Source: Ariolimax columbianus (taxonomy: Eukaryota; Mollusca; Gastropoda; Stylommatophora; Arionidae). From it: a DNA stretch of 64,000 bases. Below, one piece after another: positions 33,456 through 42,558 of this stretch. Both the position numbers and the translations under genes were made by a program. The notes below the pieces were generated by a model, which saw only the letters and a program-made list of their open reading frames with translations, made no database searches and had not been told where the DNA came from. Where the stretch lies: NCBI GenBank assembly GCA_036924085.1, contig JAVGWX010000018.1, forward strand, positions 22,345,964-22,409,963, written 5' to 3'. How positions within the stretch are numbered: position 1 is the first letter of the stretch; each line of letters opens with the position of its first letter.

Positions 33456-33740
33456 ATTCTAGGGCCCGGTCAAGAAACCTCTTTATAGCCGGACACTAAA
33501 AGGTACAAGCACATACTAGGACCCGGTCAAGAAACCTCTTCATAACCTGAAGCTGAAAGGCACAAGCACATATTAGGGTCCGGTCAAGAAACCTCTTCAT
33601 AACCTGACGCTGAAAGGCACAACTACATACTAGGGCCCGGTCAAAAAACCTCTTCATAACCTTACGCTGAAAGGCACAAGCACATACTAGGGCCGGGTTA
33701 AGAAACCTCTTCATAACCTTACGCTGAAAGGCACAAGCAG
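33456..33740. repeat. 57-bp tandem repeat grown from the LINE-J C terminus
   Basis: About five units of 57 bp containing GCACATACTAGGGCCCGGTC and AAGAAACCTCTTCATAACCT. The first unit is the LINE-J coding end (AHSRARSRNLFIAGH), so the array arose by tandem duplication of those codons. Confidence 0.92.
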
Positions 33741-33955
33741 GACAAAAAGCGAAACGAAGAAATAAGAAGAAACAAAAGGAAGCCAGATGAAAACTGCAAA
33801 GCAGTATGAGGAACTGTATAAACTTGCGACACGAATAGACAAAACTCTCATTTACATGTGAGATAAGACACGCATAACACGCATGGTTTCATTCTGCTTC
33901 TTGTACGCTAAATTTTATTTCATTATTAGAAACAATGGACATGGAAACAGATGCA
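33741..33955. other. No recognisable feature
   Basis: Purine-rich short sequence, then a short unique stretch. Confidence 0.35.
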
Positions 33956-34037
33956 AAGAGATAGACAGACAGAAAGATAGAGAGATAGAGAGGAGAGAGA
34001 TAGAGAGAGAGAGAGAGAGAGATGAGAGAGATAGCGA
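33956..34037. repeat. AGA/GA-rich tract
   Basis: AGACAGACAGA, GATAGAGAGATAGAG and a pure AG run near 34003-34021. Confidence 0.92.
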
Positions 34038-34215
34038 AAGAAATATAAACAGACAAGCAAGCGGAGATACACATATCCATATAGAAAAACAATGAGAGAT
34101 AAAACCCGCCATGCAATGAGTAAGAACGACAGATATATAGGTTTATAGGCAGAGAGACAGACAGATGGACACACATACTCTATGTATATGTGTGAGTGCG
34201 TTCGTGCGTGTGTGT

Positions 34216-34240
34216 GTGTGTATATGTATGTATGTATGTA
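34216..34240. repeat. GTAT microsatellite, left part
   Basis: TATGTATGTATGTATGTATG directly before the SINE-A head. The main part of the tract lies beyond the SINE. Confidence 0.9.
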
Positions 34241-34556
34241 TGGGGGTCGCTTTAGTGAAGAGGTTAGGGCATTCGCCTCTCATGGTGATGAACAGAAACG
34301 GTGGATGATCGAATCCCACATGTTTCAAGCGACACCTGGTCTCACGGGAGGTAATACCAGAGTGCTTGCATCCTGAGTTACCTCCAGTCGTCTCGACCAA
34401 TAGTCTTGCCACTGATCTAAGGTAGCTCGGGATAAGAGTGAGATTGATGACCAGCGCATATTCTTCCTCACTATAATCTAAGTACAGCCGCACGTCACAT
34501 TAATAAGACAAAACCGTCTGATGTTGTAGCCATCATCGCTTCAGGATGGGCAAAAA
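34238..34556 (+). mobile_element. SINE-A copy 3, the best head
   Basis: The head (34241-34320) has TTTAGTGAAGAGGTTAGGGC with ATTCGCCTCTCATGG (A-box region) and GGATGATCGAATCCCACATG (B box). The body includes TTTCAAGCGACACCTGGTCT, TTACCTCCAGTCGTCTCGAC, CTTGCCACTG and GAGATTGATGACCAGCGCAT; the tail is GCCATCATCGCTTCAGGATG and GGCAAAAAATTG. GTATGTATG occurs on both sides, so it inserted into, or carried in its flanks, a GTAT microsatellite. RNA polymerase III promoter boxes look usable. Confidence 0.88.
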
Positions 34557-35075
34557 ATTGGTATGTATGTGTGTATGTATGTATGTGTGTATGTATGTAT
34601 GTGTGTATGTATGTAGGTATGTATGTGTGTATGTATGTATGTGTGTATGTATGGATGTGTGTATGTGTGTAGGTATGTATGTGTGTATGTATGTATATAT
34701 GTGTATGTATGTATGTATGTATGTATGTACGTATGTATGTATGTATGTATGTATGTATGTATGTATGTATGTATGTATGTATGTGTGTATGTATGGATGT
34801 GTGTATGTATGTATGTGTGTATGTATGGATGTGTATGTGTGTAGGTATGTATGTGTGTATGTATGTATATATGTGTATGTATGTATGTATGTATGTATGT
34901 ACGTATGTATGTATGTATGTATGTATGTATGTATGTATGTATGTATGTATGTGTATTGGTGTGTATGTATGTGTATGTATGTGTGTATGTATGTGTGTGT
35001 ATGTGTGTGTATGTATGTATGTATGTACGTATGTATGTATGGATGTATGTGTATGTGTGTCTTTGTGTGTATGTA

Positions 35076-35106
<31 letters not shown>

Positions 35107-35192
35107 ATGTATGTGTGTGTATGTATGTATGTATGTATATATGTGTGTATGTGTGTGTATGTATGCATGTTATGAATGTGTGTATGTATATA

Positions 35193-35229
<37 letters not shown>

Positions 35230-35245
35230 TTGTATATATATATAG
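34557..35245. repeat. Long GTAT microsatellite
   Basis: About 690 bp of GTAT with GTGT, GGAT and GTAC interruptions and block-wise duplication (34623-34780 resembles 34795-34950). Open frames on both strands (Cys-Met-Tyr-Val or His-Thr-Tyr-Ile rich) are by-products. Confidence 0.97.
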
Positions 35246-35295
35246 TTACCTTGTTCACTCATTCTTCGTGTCCATGACAATTGTCTCCCCTTTCC

Positions 35296-35355
35296 CTCCA
35301 CACACACACACACTCTCCCCACCCCCCTAATCTTTCTCTCCCTCTCTCTCTTTCT

Positions 35356-35392
<37 letters not shown>
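35296..35392. repeat. CA then CT microsatellite
   Basis: CACACACACACAC near 35300 followed by CTCTCTCT runs (35333-35391). Confidence 0.93.
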
Positions 35393-35815
35393 TCTCTATT
35401 GCCCTGTTCCTACTTTAAAGAAATTAAGAAAAGTCAAGAAAAACAAATATTAATCTCAAAAATATGTTAACCACTTGCAGCCATGACAACGACATAGCAC
35501 ATGACTGAAATGAGTCACTATTGGGAAAATAAATCAAACGTAATATCTCACGTCCGGTAGGATATTTTTAATTTTAAAAGTTGACCCAACATATTTTTTT
35601 AAAAACCGCTCACAGGAAGCGCATGTTGGGATCATGTTAACGTGTTATGCCTCATTTAATACTCACTGCGCATGCATTGTTGACATTAATGGAACTTTAC
35701 GTGTGGTATGTTGTATTGCTTCTCTTGGTGATTTTATAAATGTTGGTCACTTTACTCGCAGAGTACAGTTTAGATCATCAGGTGAGGTTGAATCGACACA
35801 CTCATTCAAGCGTGC
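35393..35815. other. No recognisable feature
   Basis: AT-rich sequence. The plus frame 35634-35981 has no domain. Confidence 0.35.
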
Positions 35816-35885
35816 GCGAGCGCACGCACACACACTTATACATACACACACACATATATATATATACACACACACACAAAGACAC
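35816..35885. repeat. CA/TA microsatellite
   Basis: CGCACGCACACACAC, CATACACACACACA, then TATATATATA and CACACACACA. Confidence 0.92.
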
Positions 35886-35924
35886 GTATGTATGGATGTG
35901 TGTGCAGCGAATTATACAACAATT

Positions 35925-36205
35925 TGTATGTTTACTCTTGTGTGCACCCTTAAAAAAACATTAAATGGTGGGTTGCAGTAGTTTTTCTCACATCCCGAGT
36001 ATGCTGATGAAGGTGGCGGGGTCCTCCAGGTTGTTGTGCTTTGCTTCATCTTCCCGAGGCTTACATGGAAGGCAACATGGTAGAGACATAGTGGCCTGAG
36101 TCAGTATGTTGTGCCTGACCCTGACGTCACGCCTTGGTCAGTATGTGGTGCTTGACCCTGACGTCACGCCTTGGTCAGTATGTTGTGCCTGACCAGACTA
36201 GCGTC
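35925..36205 (-). mobile_element. REP-G copy 2 with three-unit 37-bp core
   Basis: Minus strand. The 5' side reads CTGGTCAGGCACAACATACT after AATGCGACGCTAGT; then three 37-bp units (36098-36200); then the body GCCTGGAGG..., ACCTTCATCAGCATACTCGG and GATGTGAGAAAAACTACTGC; then a tail near 35950. Both edges of the repeat core match copy 4 at 42555-43140, where the core has about nine units. Confidence 0.8.
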
Positions 36206-36214
36206 GCATTTCTC

Positions 36215-36414
36215 CAATAAGAGAGAGTGTGAGAGAGGGGGGGAGGGGGGGGGAGGTAGAGAGATTGAGAGAAGAATGCCAATTATATCTAAGTAGCCCA
36301 GAGAATAAAATTGAATGACAGAGGGAGGACAGATAGAGGGGAGCTGTTAGAAATAGAGATATGAGAGATATAGCGAGTTGTATAAAGAGATTTAGGAATG
36401 ATAGAGAATAGGGT

Positions 36415-36457
<43 letters not shown>

Positions 36458-36570
36458 AATGGGGAAAAACGAAGTGTGAGAAATAGCGAAAAGCAGAGAG
36501 AAAGAGAGATTTAGAGAGAGAGAAATGACATGTTGAGAGACGGTTTATAGAGTTGGCTAAAGCTAAATGT

Positions 36571-36601
<31 letters not shown>

Positions 36602-36815
36602 GAGGTCAATAACGAAAGATACTGTGAGATAGAGAAAGAATGAGAGGGAGAGAGAGACCAAGAGAGAGAGAGACAGAGAGAAAGAGCTGTAATGAAAGGC
36701 AGAGAGAGAGAGATATAAGATGACATGTTTAGAGTGAGTGAGTGTGTGTGTGAGTGAGTGTGTGTGTGTGTATGTGTGTGTGTGTGTGTGTGCGTGAGAG
36801 AGAGAGAGAGTGAAA
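36215..36815. repeat. GA-rich low-complexity tract with GT run
   Basis: GAGAGAGA runs (36218-36245, 36420-36452, 36570-36600, 36640-36720) separated by short A-rich pieces, ending in a GTGT run (36740-36795). The antisense Leu/Ser/His-rich frame is not a gene. Confidence 0.92.
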
Positions 36816-37099
36816 CGATGCTAATCCAAGGACGAGTTAAATAAACTCCAGAACCATAAATCAAATCGTATCACACGCCAACCGCTGCCATAGTCCTGCT
36901 CTCAGACAAGCGACGGAGGACTAAGCTAGGACAATTGCAAGATAAACATGAAAGGCGACACCTCTTGAAAGAACCGACACCAGCCAGGCTTCAATGCTGT
37001 GGCAACACCTTTAACAGGCTGGTCAAGGCTCTCCTTGTTAAATCGGTCAGAGGCTCTTGTAACCAGCTCGGACGATATGTGTGCTACTAGACGGAGATG
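36816..37099. other. No recognisable feature
   Basis: Mixed-composition sequence without a supported gene or repeat. Confidence 0.35.
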
Positions 37100-37225
37100 T
37101 GTGTGAAGATGCCTTCTCGATTGAGCCTAATCAAAGACTTGAGGAGGATAGATTCCAGCCCTGGTAACCAGACACCAGACAACGTGTCCAGTTCAATCAA
37201 GTCAGTCCACGCAGAACAGGTATGC
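37100..37225 (+). repeat. Dispersed repeat REP-H, copy 1
   Basis: TAATCAAAGACTTGAGGAGG, GATTCCAGCCCTGGTAACCA, GACACCAGACAACGTGTCCA and TCAATCAAGTCAGTCCACGC are matched at lower identity by 46060-46180 in the same orientation. Class unknown. Confidence 0.65.
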
Positions 37226-37394
37226 TAGGCTAGACACGGTCGCTAGAACTACACTTTGTGAAGCAATAGGGTGGTCTCTACCAACAAGCTCATCTAAATG
37301 TGACCTGAAGTCAATGGAGGCAGAGTGGTACGCTACTCGCTTCTGTTCTGTTAAGAATCGACTTAACTCTACTCTGGGAGGGACGACTAACGTC

Positions 37395-37945
37395 TGGTCA
37401 GGTAAAATATACTGATCAGACATGTTAGTCAGGTTCAGGTAAAATATACTGATCAGACATGTTAGTCAGGTTCAGGTAAAATATACTGATCAGACATGTT
37501 AGTCAGGTTCATGTAAAATATACTGATCAGACATGTTAGTCAGGTTCAGGTAAAATATACTGATCAGACATGTTAGTCAGGTTCAGGTAAAATATACTGA
37601 TCAGACATGTTAGTCAGGTTCAGGTAAAATATACTGATCAGACATGTTAGTCAGGTTCAGGTAAAATATACTGATCAGACATGTTAGGTTCAGGTAAAAT
37701 ATACTGATCAGACATGTTAGTCAGGTTCAGGTAAAATATACTGATCAGATATGTTAGTCAGTTTCAGGTAAAATATACTGATCAGATATGTTAGTCAGGT
37801 TCAGGTAAAATATACTGATCAGATATGTTAGTCAGTTTCAGGTAAAATATACTGATCAGATATGTTAGTCAGTTTCAGGTAAAATATACTGATCAGATAT
37901 GTTAGTCAGGTTCAGGTAAAATATACTGATCAGACACGTTAGGTA
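37395..37945. repeat. 37-bp minisatellite, array 2 (core of REP-G copy 3)
   Basis: About 15 units: GGTTCAGGTAAAATATACTG, ATCAGACATGTTAGTCA. One unit near 37685 has lost its TCA-GG part, and the right-hand units carry GATATG and CAGTTTCAGG variants. In complement it aligns with the cores at 36098-36200 and 42797-43115. Confidence 0.95.
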
Positions 37946-38250
37946 GATTCATGCAAAACATACTGGACAAGACCCTCACCTCGACTTCTTCGTAGCCCTT
38001 CCTGAAAACGGGCTGTTTTCATGGCAGCTTGGATAACGAGGTGAGGGATCCACGTGACCCCCGTAGTAGTGAGCGACAGGCAGATGAAGCCACGCATAGC
38101 ATGACCGCCTGGAGGACCCCGGTCGAAATTAATCAGCTCGCTCGTGATGTGAGGAAAGCTACTACATCCCGTCACTTAACGTCCTTTCCAGGGCGCACAC
38201 AAGAGCAACCTACACATTGTGGACATTTGCATCAACAACAACAACTCTAC
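37946..38250 (+). mobile_element. REP-G copy 3, plus strand
   Basis: Follows the 37-bp array directly. The body contains ACGAGGTGAGGGATCCACGT, GTAGTAGTGAGCGACAGGCA, CATAGCATGACCGCCTGGAG, AATCAGCTCGCTCGTGATGT and GTCACTTAACGTCCTTTCCA. The tail reads GAGCAACCTACACATTGTGG, ACATTTGCATCAACAACAAC. It matches the complement of 42555-42770 along its length. Confidence 0.85.
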
Positions 38251-38865
38251 CCTAGGCAAATCCACAGATGCTTAGTCCAAGTTAGCAAATGGTGGCAAGT
38301 ATATTTAATGATTGTTCCTGTAGCTCGCTAGTTGTACACACTTCTGGTACGTCGTCTAAGGTGTATCTCTCTCTCTCTCTCTCTCTCTCTCTGCTGGTCT
38401 CGTGTATGATTCCAAAATCTTTCAATACGTGCACGGACTGCAGTGTTTTCATATACACGTGGCCGCTATATCAAATTCGAAATGGCACCTATATCCATTG
38501 TCAATGCCCCCTCCCCCCTACTGCCAGTGTCCTGAGGCCAGCATGTCAGCAATTTCCTTTCCGTACACCCCAGTATGGCCACGACAGCAGGCTTAAGTCA
38601 GTTGCTAGAGGGTCGATGGCTTCTGTGTCCACTGTCAACTAGTACCACAGCCAGCCCTTCTGCACTTTCCGAAGTAGGGATTGAGAGCCAGAGCCGAAGT
38701 CACTGCCTCAATCTCCACTCTGATACTAAACCTCACGCTTATCACGATAATACTAACGGGTTCAAATCCTCGTCACCATCACTCTTCCATGAGCTCAGCT
38801 CTAAACGGACACCTCGCAGATAGTTGAAGAGGAAAGTGAAGGAGAAAAGAGAAATGCCCACTCGA
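38251..38865. other. No gene recognised; includes a CT run
   Basis: A CT microsatellite lies at 38365-38393. Open frames such as 38289-38642 and 38575-38823 lack domains. Confidence 0.4.
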
Positions 38866-38975
38866 CCACTTCTTCTTCTTCTTCGTACGCTGTTTACAGC
38901 GATATTTACGTTGCACTGTTTTATTTTGTTAAGCCCGTGGCTCAGTGCATCCGATTTCAACAGGCGTTTCTGTAT
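38866..38975 (-). mobile_element. SINE-C-like 3' end with the LINE-R terminus
   Basis: On the minus strand: GTTGAAATCGGATGCACTGA, GTGCAACGTAAATATCGCTG, TAAACAGCGTACGAAGAAGAAG. The last part, CAGCGTACGAAGAAG, is the exact 3' end of LINE-R copy 2 (27230 region) rather than the usual SINE-C ending, so this is a hybrid tail. Confidence 0.75.
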
Positions 38976-39424
38976 GGTTGCCCTCCTAAGCCGTTGGCTG
39001 TCCCCAGCTAACTGCAAGGCAGCAGTTGTTTTTGGTCAGAGTTGTCTCTCTTAGGAAGTTGTCTTGCAGGACTATCGAGTCTTCCCTACTCGTGTCTATA
39101 GGGTTTGGCAATGATATGATGGACTATGTACTCGTTTGTACTTTCCCGGAAGAGAGGCAGTCCAGTGTGACTTTGTCCCAGGATCGTCACGTCCTGCCAG
39201 AAACGTAGCATATGCATGTGAGTGAGGTATCTCTTTGCTCCCTTTATTTTCTTGGCTCATCTGCAGTGATGGTACGCCTAGCATTCCCCGCCACCCGGGA
39301 GGTTGTCACAATAGGGCAGGAGGTGCAATGTCCGCTGGACTGCATCTCTTCTGCGTCCATTGGGATGACTGATAGCAGACAGAGGCAAAGAGTGAGGCAG
39401 GAGTGCATTTTACCAGGTGCATTT
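38976..39424. other. No recognisable feature
   Basis: GC-richer than the surroundings, with open frames on both strands. No domain recognised. Confidence 0.35.
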
Positions 39425-39610
39425 CTGCGGCTCGACCGGGCCGGACTGAGACGCAAGCCCCAGCCATGTCGTAGCCTCACATCACAGCGGTGCTGAGATT
39501 TAGGGCGGGATTCTGGCTTAGGGGCGTTCGGCCGTAGTCCCTCAGATGTTAGCTTATCAGCAAAGCACGTGGACCAAATGTCAGCGACCTGTGATTCCTC
39601 TCGAAATAGT
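39425..39610 (-). pseudogene. 28S rRNA 3'-region fragment, copy 1 (degenerate)
   Basis: The complement matches the part of eukaryotic large-subunit rRNA after the sarcin-ricin loop. On plus the recognisable words are TAGGGCGGGATTCTGGCTTA, GGGGCGTTCGGCCGTAGTCC, TTAGCTTATCAGCAAAGCAC, GACCAAATGTCAG and GATTCCTCTCG. Similarity is imperfect and the copy stops at CCTCTCG, so this is a pseudogene fragment. Confidence 0.75.
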
Positions 39611-39841
39611 GCATTTGACCAGAGGACAAGCCTGGTCATTGCACGGAGATATTGTTCGCCTGGTGTGCGGACATATCTCATGGTCAAGGGTTGAGTCTCA
39701 GCAGTTCGCAGTGAGGTAGCTGATCTAGTGCTTAGGGCAACCCGACCGAGAACTAAGTCTTCTACAAATGGTTTCATACCTCATCGCCGTATGGGGTGAA
39801 TATCGAGTAGCTTCCCGCCCGCTTTGATAGGCGGACGGCAG

Positions 39842-40165
39842 AGACCTCATTCTGCGGCTCGACCGGGCGGTGCTGGAGCGGGAGCCCCAGTTCCCCACCA
39901 TGTCGAAGCCTCCCTTTGCAATCGTGCTGAGCTTTTGGGCTGGATTTTGGCTTAGAGGCGTTCGGCCGTAATCCCTCACCTTGTAGCCTCGCGCCGTTGG
40001 CTTATCAGCCTAGTACGTGAACCAAATGTCTGCGGCTCCTCTCGAGTTGAGCAGGATTACCGTAGCAACGCCCTGTCATTAGTAGGGTAAAACTGACCTG
40101 TCTTCCGAGGGTCTATTTCCAGCACCCGTTCAATATTAGGCCGGACGTAACAATTGAGGGCTTTT
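39842..40165 (-). pseudogene. 28S rRNA 3'-region fragment, copy 2 (longest)
   Basis: The best preserved large-subunit piece. On plus: GGCTTAGAGGCGTTCGGCCG, CCGTTGGCTTATCAGCCTAG, ACCAAATGTCTGCGGCTCCT, CTCGAGTTGAGCAGGATTAC, TCATTAGTAGGGTAAAACTG, ACCTGTCTTCCGAGGGTCTA. These are the complement of the conserved stretch around GGTCTAAACCC and of the sarcin-ricin domain. Changes occur at positions normally invariant (for example GAGTTGAGC for GTACTGAGC), so it is not functional. It shares its outer 120 bp with copy 1. Confidence 0.85.
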
Positions 40166-40413
40166 TAGTTTGTCAATGGCCAAGTTTCTGGAACCTGCGA
40201 TTTCTGCAGGGTTAAGACCAGATTACCATAGCAGACGCTCTTTCATTAGGGGGTTAATAGACTGACCTAACTTCCGTGTATCTAATACCAGCACATGTTC
40301 ACTATTAGACCGCACGAAGGTGCTCTCGATTTGACAGTCATTCTACAGTATTGGCGTGTTAAGTCAATTTAAGCCACAGGCTCCACTCCTGGTAGTGCTC
40401 TTCCGTCAATTCC
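40166..40413 (-). pseudogene. Chimeric 28S-18S rRNA unit A
   Basis: On plus, a third 28S fragment (AACCTGCGATTTCTGCAGGG, TTAAGACCAGATTACCATAG, TTAGGGGGTTAATAGACTGA, ACCAGCACATGTTCACTATT) runs via TTGACAGTCATTCTACAGTA into an 18S fragment (TGTTAAGTCAATTTAAGCCA, GGCTCCACTC, CTTCCGTCAATTCCTTTA). Normal rDNA does not have these two sequences adjacent. The same junction recurs in unit B. Confidence 0.82.
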
Positions 40414-40444
40414 TTTATAAAAAAACTGAATGCAGACAAACCGA

Positions 40445-40591
40445 GCCACAGAGGGCATAACCCCAAATTTCCGAGGGTCTAAATCCAGCACTCGTTCCAT
40501 ATTAGTTAGACCCAAGGAAAGTGGTCTCGGCATGTCAGTCATTTCAGTGTTGGCCGTGTTGAGTCAAATTAAGCCGCTGGCTCCACTCATC

Positions 40592-40620
<29 letters not shown>
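40445..40620 (-). pseudogene. Chimeric 28S-18S rRNA unit B
   Basis: On plus, a 28S fragment (TTTCCGAGGGTCTAAATCCA, GCACTCGTTCCATATTAG) runs via CATGTCAGTCATTTCAGTGT into 18S (CGTGTTGAGTCAAATTAAGC, CGCTGGCTCCACTC, CCTTCCGTCAATTCCTTTAA). The joint region is alignable with unit A on both sides of the 28S-18S border, so the joint formed once and was then tandemly duplicated. Confidence 0.82.
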
Positions 40621-40626
<6 letters not shown>

Positions 40627-41189
40627 TTTGCAACCATACTTCCCCCGGAACCCAAACACTTTGGTTTCCCGGAAGCTGCCCGCAGAGTCATTGAAGCAAC
40701 TCCTGCGGATCGCTAGTCTGCATCGTTTATGGTCAGAACTACGACGGTATCTGATCGTCTTCGCGCCTCTGACTTTCGTTCTTCATTAATGAAAACATTC
40801 TTGACAAATGCTTTTGCAGTAGCTCGTCTTGCAGCGGTCCAAGAATTTCACCTCTAACGCAGCAATACGAATGCCCCCGTTTGTCCCTGTTAATCATTAC
40901 CTCCAGTTCCGAAAACCAACAGAATAGAACCGACGTCCTATTCCATTATTCCATGCACCATTATTCAGGCAGCCGAGGCCTGCTTTGAACACTCTATTTT
41001 TTTCAAAGTAAACGCGCCGGCCACACAGGACGCTCAGCGAAGAGCACCCGTGGGAGAGAGCCGGCAGACGGTAGGGCAGGAGACAAAGGGCAGTGAACCG
41101 GCGCGAGCCGGACCGCCCGCCTGCGCCTGAGATCCAACTACGAGCTTTTTAACTGCAACAACTTTAATATACGCTATTGGAGCTGGAAT
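40553..41189 (-). pseudogene. 18S rRNA central fragment, about 640 bp
   Basis: The complement runs from GGATTCCAGCTCCAATAGCG (41189) through TATATTAAAGTTGTTGCAGT and AAAAGCTCGTAGTTGGATCT to GGCTTAATTTGACTCAACAC near 40553: the middle third of eukaryotic 18S. On plus, TTTCACCTCTAACGCAGCAA, ATACGAATGCCCCCG, TTCCATTATTCCATGCACCA and AGGCCTGCTTTGAACACTCT are clear. Substitutions at conserved sites (for example TTGACAAATGCTTTTGCAGT) indicate a decayed copy. It stops abruptly where the 48-bp minisatellite begins. No 5' or 3' 18S ends, 5.8S or spacer is present. Confidence 0.92.
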
Positions 41190-42052
41190 CCACCCCATTC
41201 AAAACTGACATCTATATACACGAACGCCTCTAACAGCCCACCCCATTCAAAACTGACATCTATATACACGAACGCCTCTAACAGCCCACCCCATTCAAAA
41301 CTGACATCTATATACACGAACGCCTCTAACAGTCCACCCCATTCAAAACTGACATCTATATACACGAACGCCTCTAATAGTCCACCCCATTCAAAACTGA
41401 CATCTATATACACGAACGCCTCTAACAGCCCACCTCATTCAAAACTGACATCTATATACACGAACGCCTCGAACAGTCCACCCCATTCATAACTGACATC
41501 TATATACACGAACGACTCTAATAGCCCACCCCATTCCAAACTGACATCTATATACACGAACGCCTCTAACAGCCCACCCCATTCAAAACTGACATCTATA
41601 TACACGAACGCCTCTAACAGCCCACCCCATTCAAAACTGACATCTATATACACGAACGCCTCTAATAGTCCACCCCATTCAAAACTGACATCTATATACA
41701 CGAACGCCTCTAACAGCCCACCCCATTCAAAACTGACATCTATATACACGAACGCCTCGAACAGTCCACCCCATTCAAAACTGACATCTATATACACGAA
41801 CGCCTCGAACAGTCCACCCCATTCACAACTGACATCTATATACACGAACGCCTCGAACAGTTCACCCCATTCAAAACTGACATCTATATACACGAACGCC
41901 TAAAACAGTCCACCCCAATCAAAACTGACATCTATATACACGAACGCCTCTAACAGTCCATCCCATTCAAAACTGACATCAATATACACGAACGCCTCGA
42001 ACAGTCCACCCCATTCAAAACTGACATCTATATACACGAACGCCTCGAACAG
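41190..42052. repeat. 48-bp minisatellite, about 18 units
   Basis: Units of 48 bp: CACCCCATTCAAAACTGACA, TCTATATACACGAACGCCTC, TAACAGCC. The period is a multiple of three, so the minus strand stays open for long stretches (YIDVSFEWGGLLEAFV repeats), broken between 41413 and 41435 and again at about 41893. It abuts the 18S fragment. Confidence 0.96.
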
Positions 42053-42204
42053 CAGTGGATGTGATGAAACTACCTTGACCTTTAATTAAGGAAGCACATC
42101 GCATGTCTGCATATGTTCTAATACGTGCGAATCATTAGTATGTGCCATGTCGACTGGTACAGACGATAACGGATCACCTTAAGATCTTAATCCTAGACTC
42201 CCCT
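42053..42204. other. Short unique spacer
   Basis: Nothing recognised between two arrays. Confidence 0.4.
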
Positions 42205-42558
42205 TGTCAAAATGCTGTCTGTGGATGTGTAATGTCCACGATGTGTCGAAATGCTGTCTGTGGATGTGTAATGTCCACGATGTGCCGAAATGCTGTCTGT
42301 GGATGTGTAATGTCCACGATGTGCCGAAATGCTGTATGTGGATGTGTAATGTTCACGATGTGTCGAAATGCTGTCTGTGGATGTGTAATGTCCCCGATGT
42401 GTCGAAATGCTGTCTGTAGATGTGTAATGTCCACGATGTGTCGAAATGTTGTCTGTGGATGTGTAATGTCCACGATGTGTCGAAATGCTGTCTGTGGGTG
42501 TGTAATGTCCACGATGTGTCGAAATGCTGTCTGTGGATGTGTAATGTCCACGATGAGT
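42205..42558. repeat. 39-bp minisatellite derived from the REP-G tail
   Basis: About nine units of 39 bp: GATGTGTAATGTCCACGATG, TGTCGAAATGCTGTCTGTG. The last unit passes without a break into the REP-G tail (GATGTGTAATGTCCACGATG, AGTGAATTTGCTC), which at 38210-38235 exists as a single copy (complement GATGCAAATGTCCACAATGT). Confidence 0.93.

Larger units (their letters stand above)
31370..33500 (+). pseudogene. LINE-J reverse transcriptase, degenerate, with internal minisatellites
   Basis: Read in order: DTIFALRHLAEKPIEYDQKI and FSDQEKAFGRVN (RT motif A region, 31390-31500; the first catalytic Asp is kept in SDQEKAF-type context); TLERFGVNERLISLY (31515-31563); a 21-bp array; a nested LINE-K piece (31795-32225); IRAGVRQGCVRSPSVFINNI (motif B, about 32255-32315); a 42-bp array; NELLFTVEQAITAPQ where FADD should be, so motif C is destroyed; NETCTDCGMKIYTQKTEVM (motif D); ATYMGNIISGNEKGDNKIQH; and the C-terminal KRQQTKLFGHVTRQTP ... 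RSRKRWIAEITEAVKLSMYE to a stop near 33499. It belongs to an RTE/CR1-like LINE group by the C terminus. Many frame changes mean it is dead. Confidence 0.85.

Noticed and set aside
34533..35330. Long open frames rich in Cys-Met-Tyr-Val or His-Thr-Tyr-Ile
   Set aside because: They are translations of a GTAT microsatellite, open in several frames on both strands.
39244..39777. 177-residue minus-strand open frame
   Set aside because: It overlaps 28S rRNA-like sequence and has no protein domain; GC-rich rRNA often leaves open frames.
40553..41189. A functional 18S rRNA gene
   Set aside because: Only the middle third is present, with changes at conserved positions and no neighbouring 5.8S or spacer.
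41174..41893. Repeat protein with YIDVSFEWGGLLEAFV units
   Set aside because: Product of the 48-bp array; frame breaks between blocks and no flanking coding signal.
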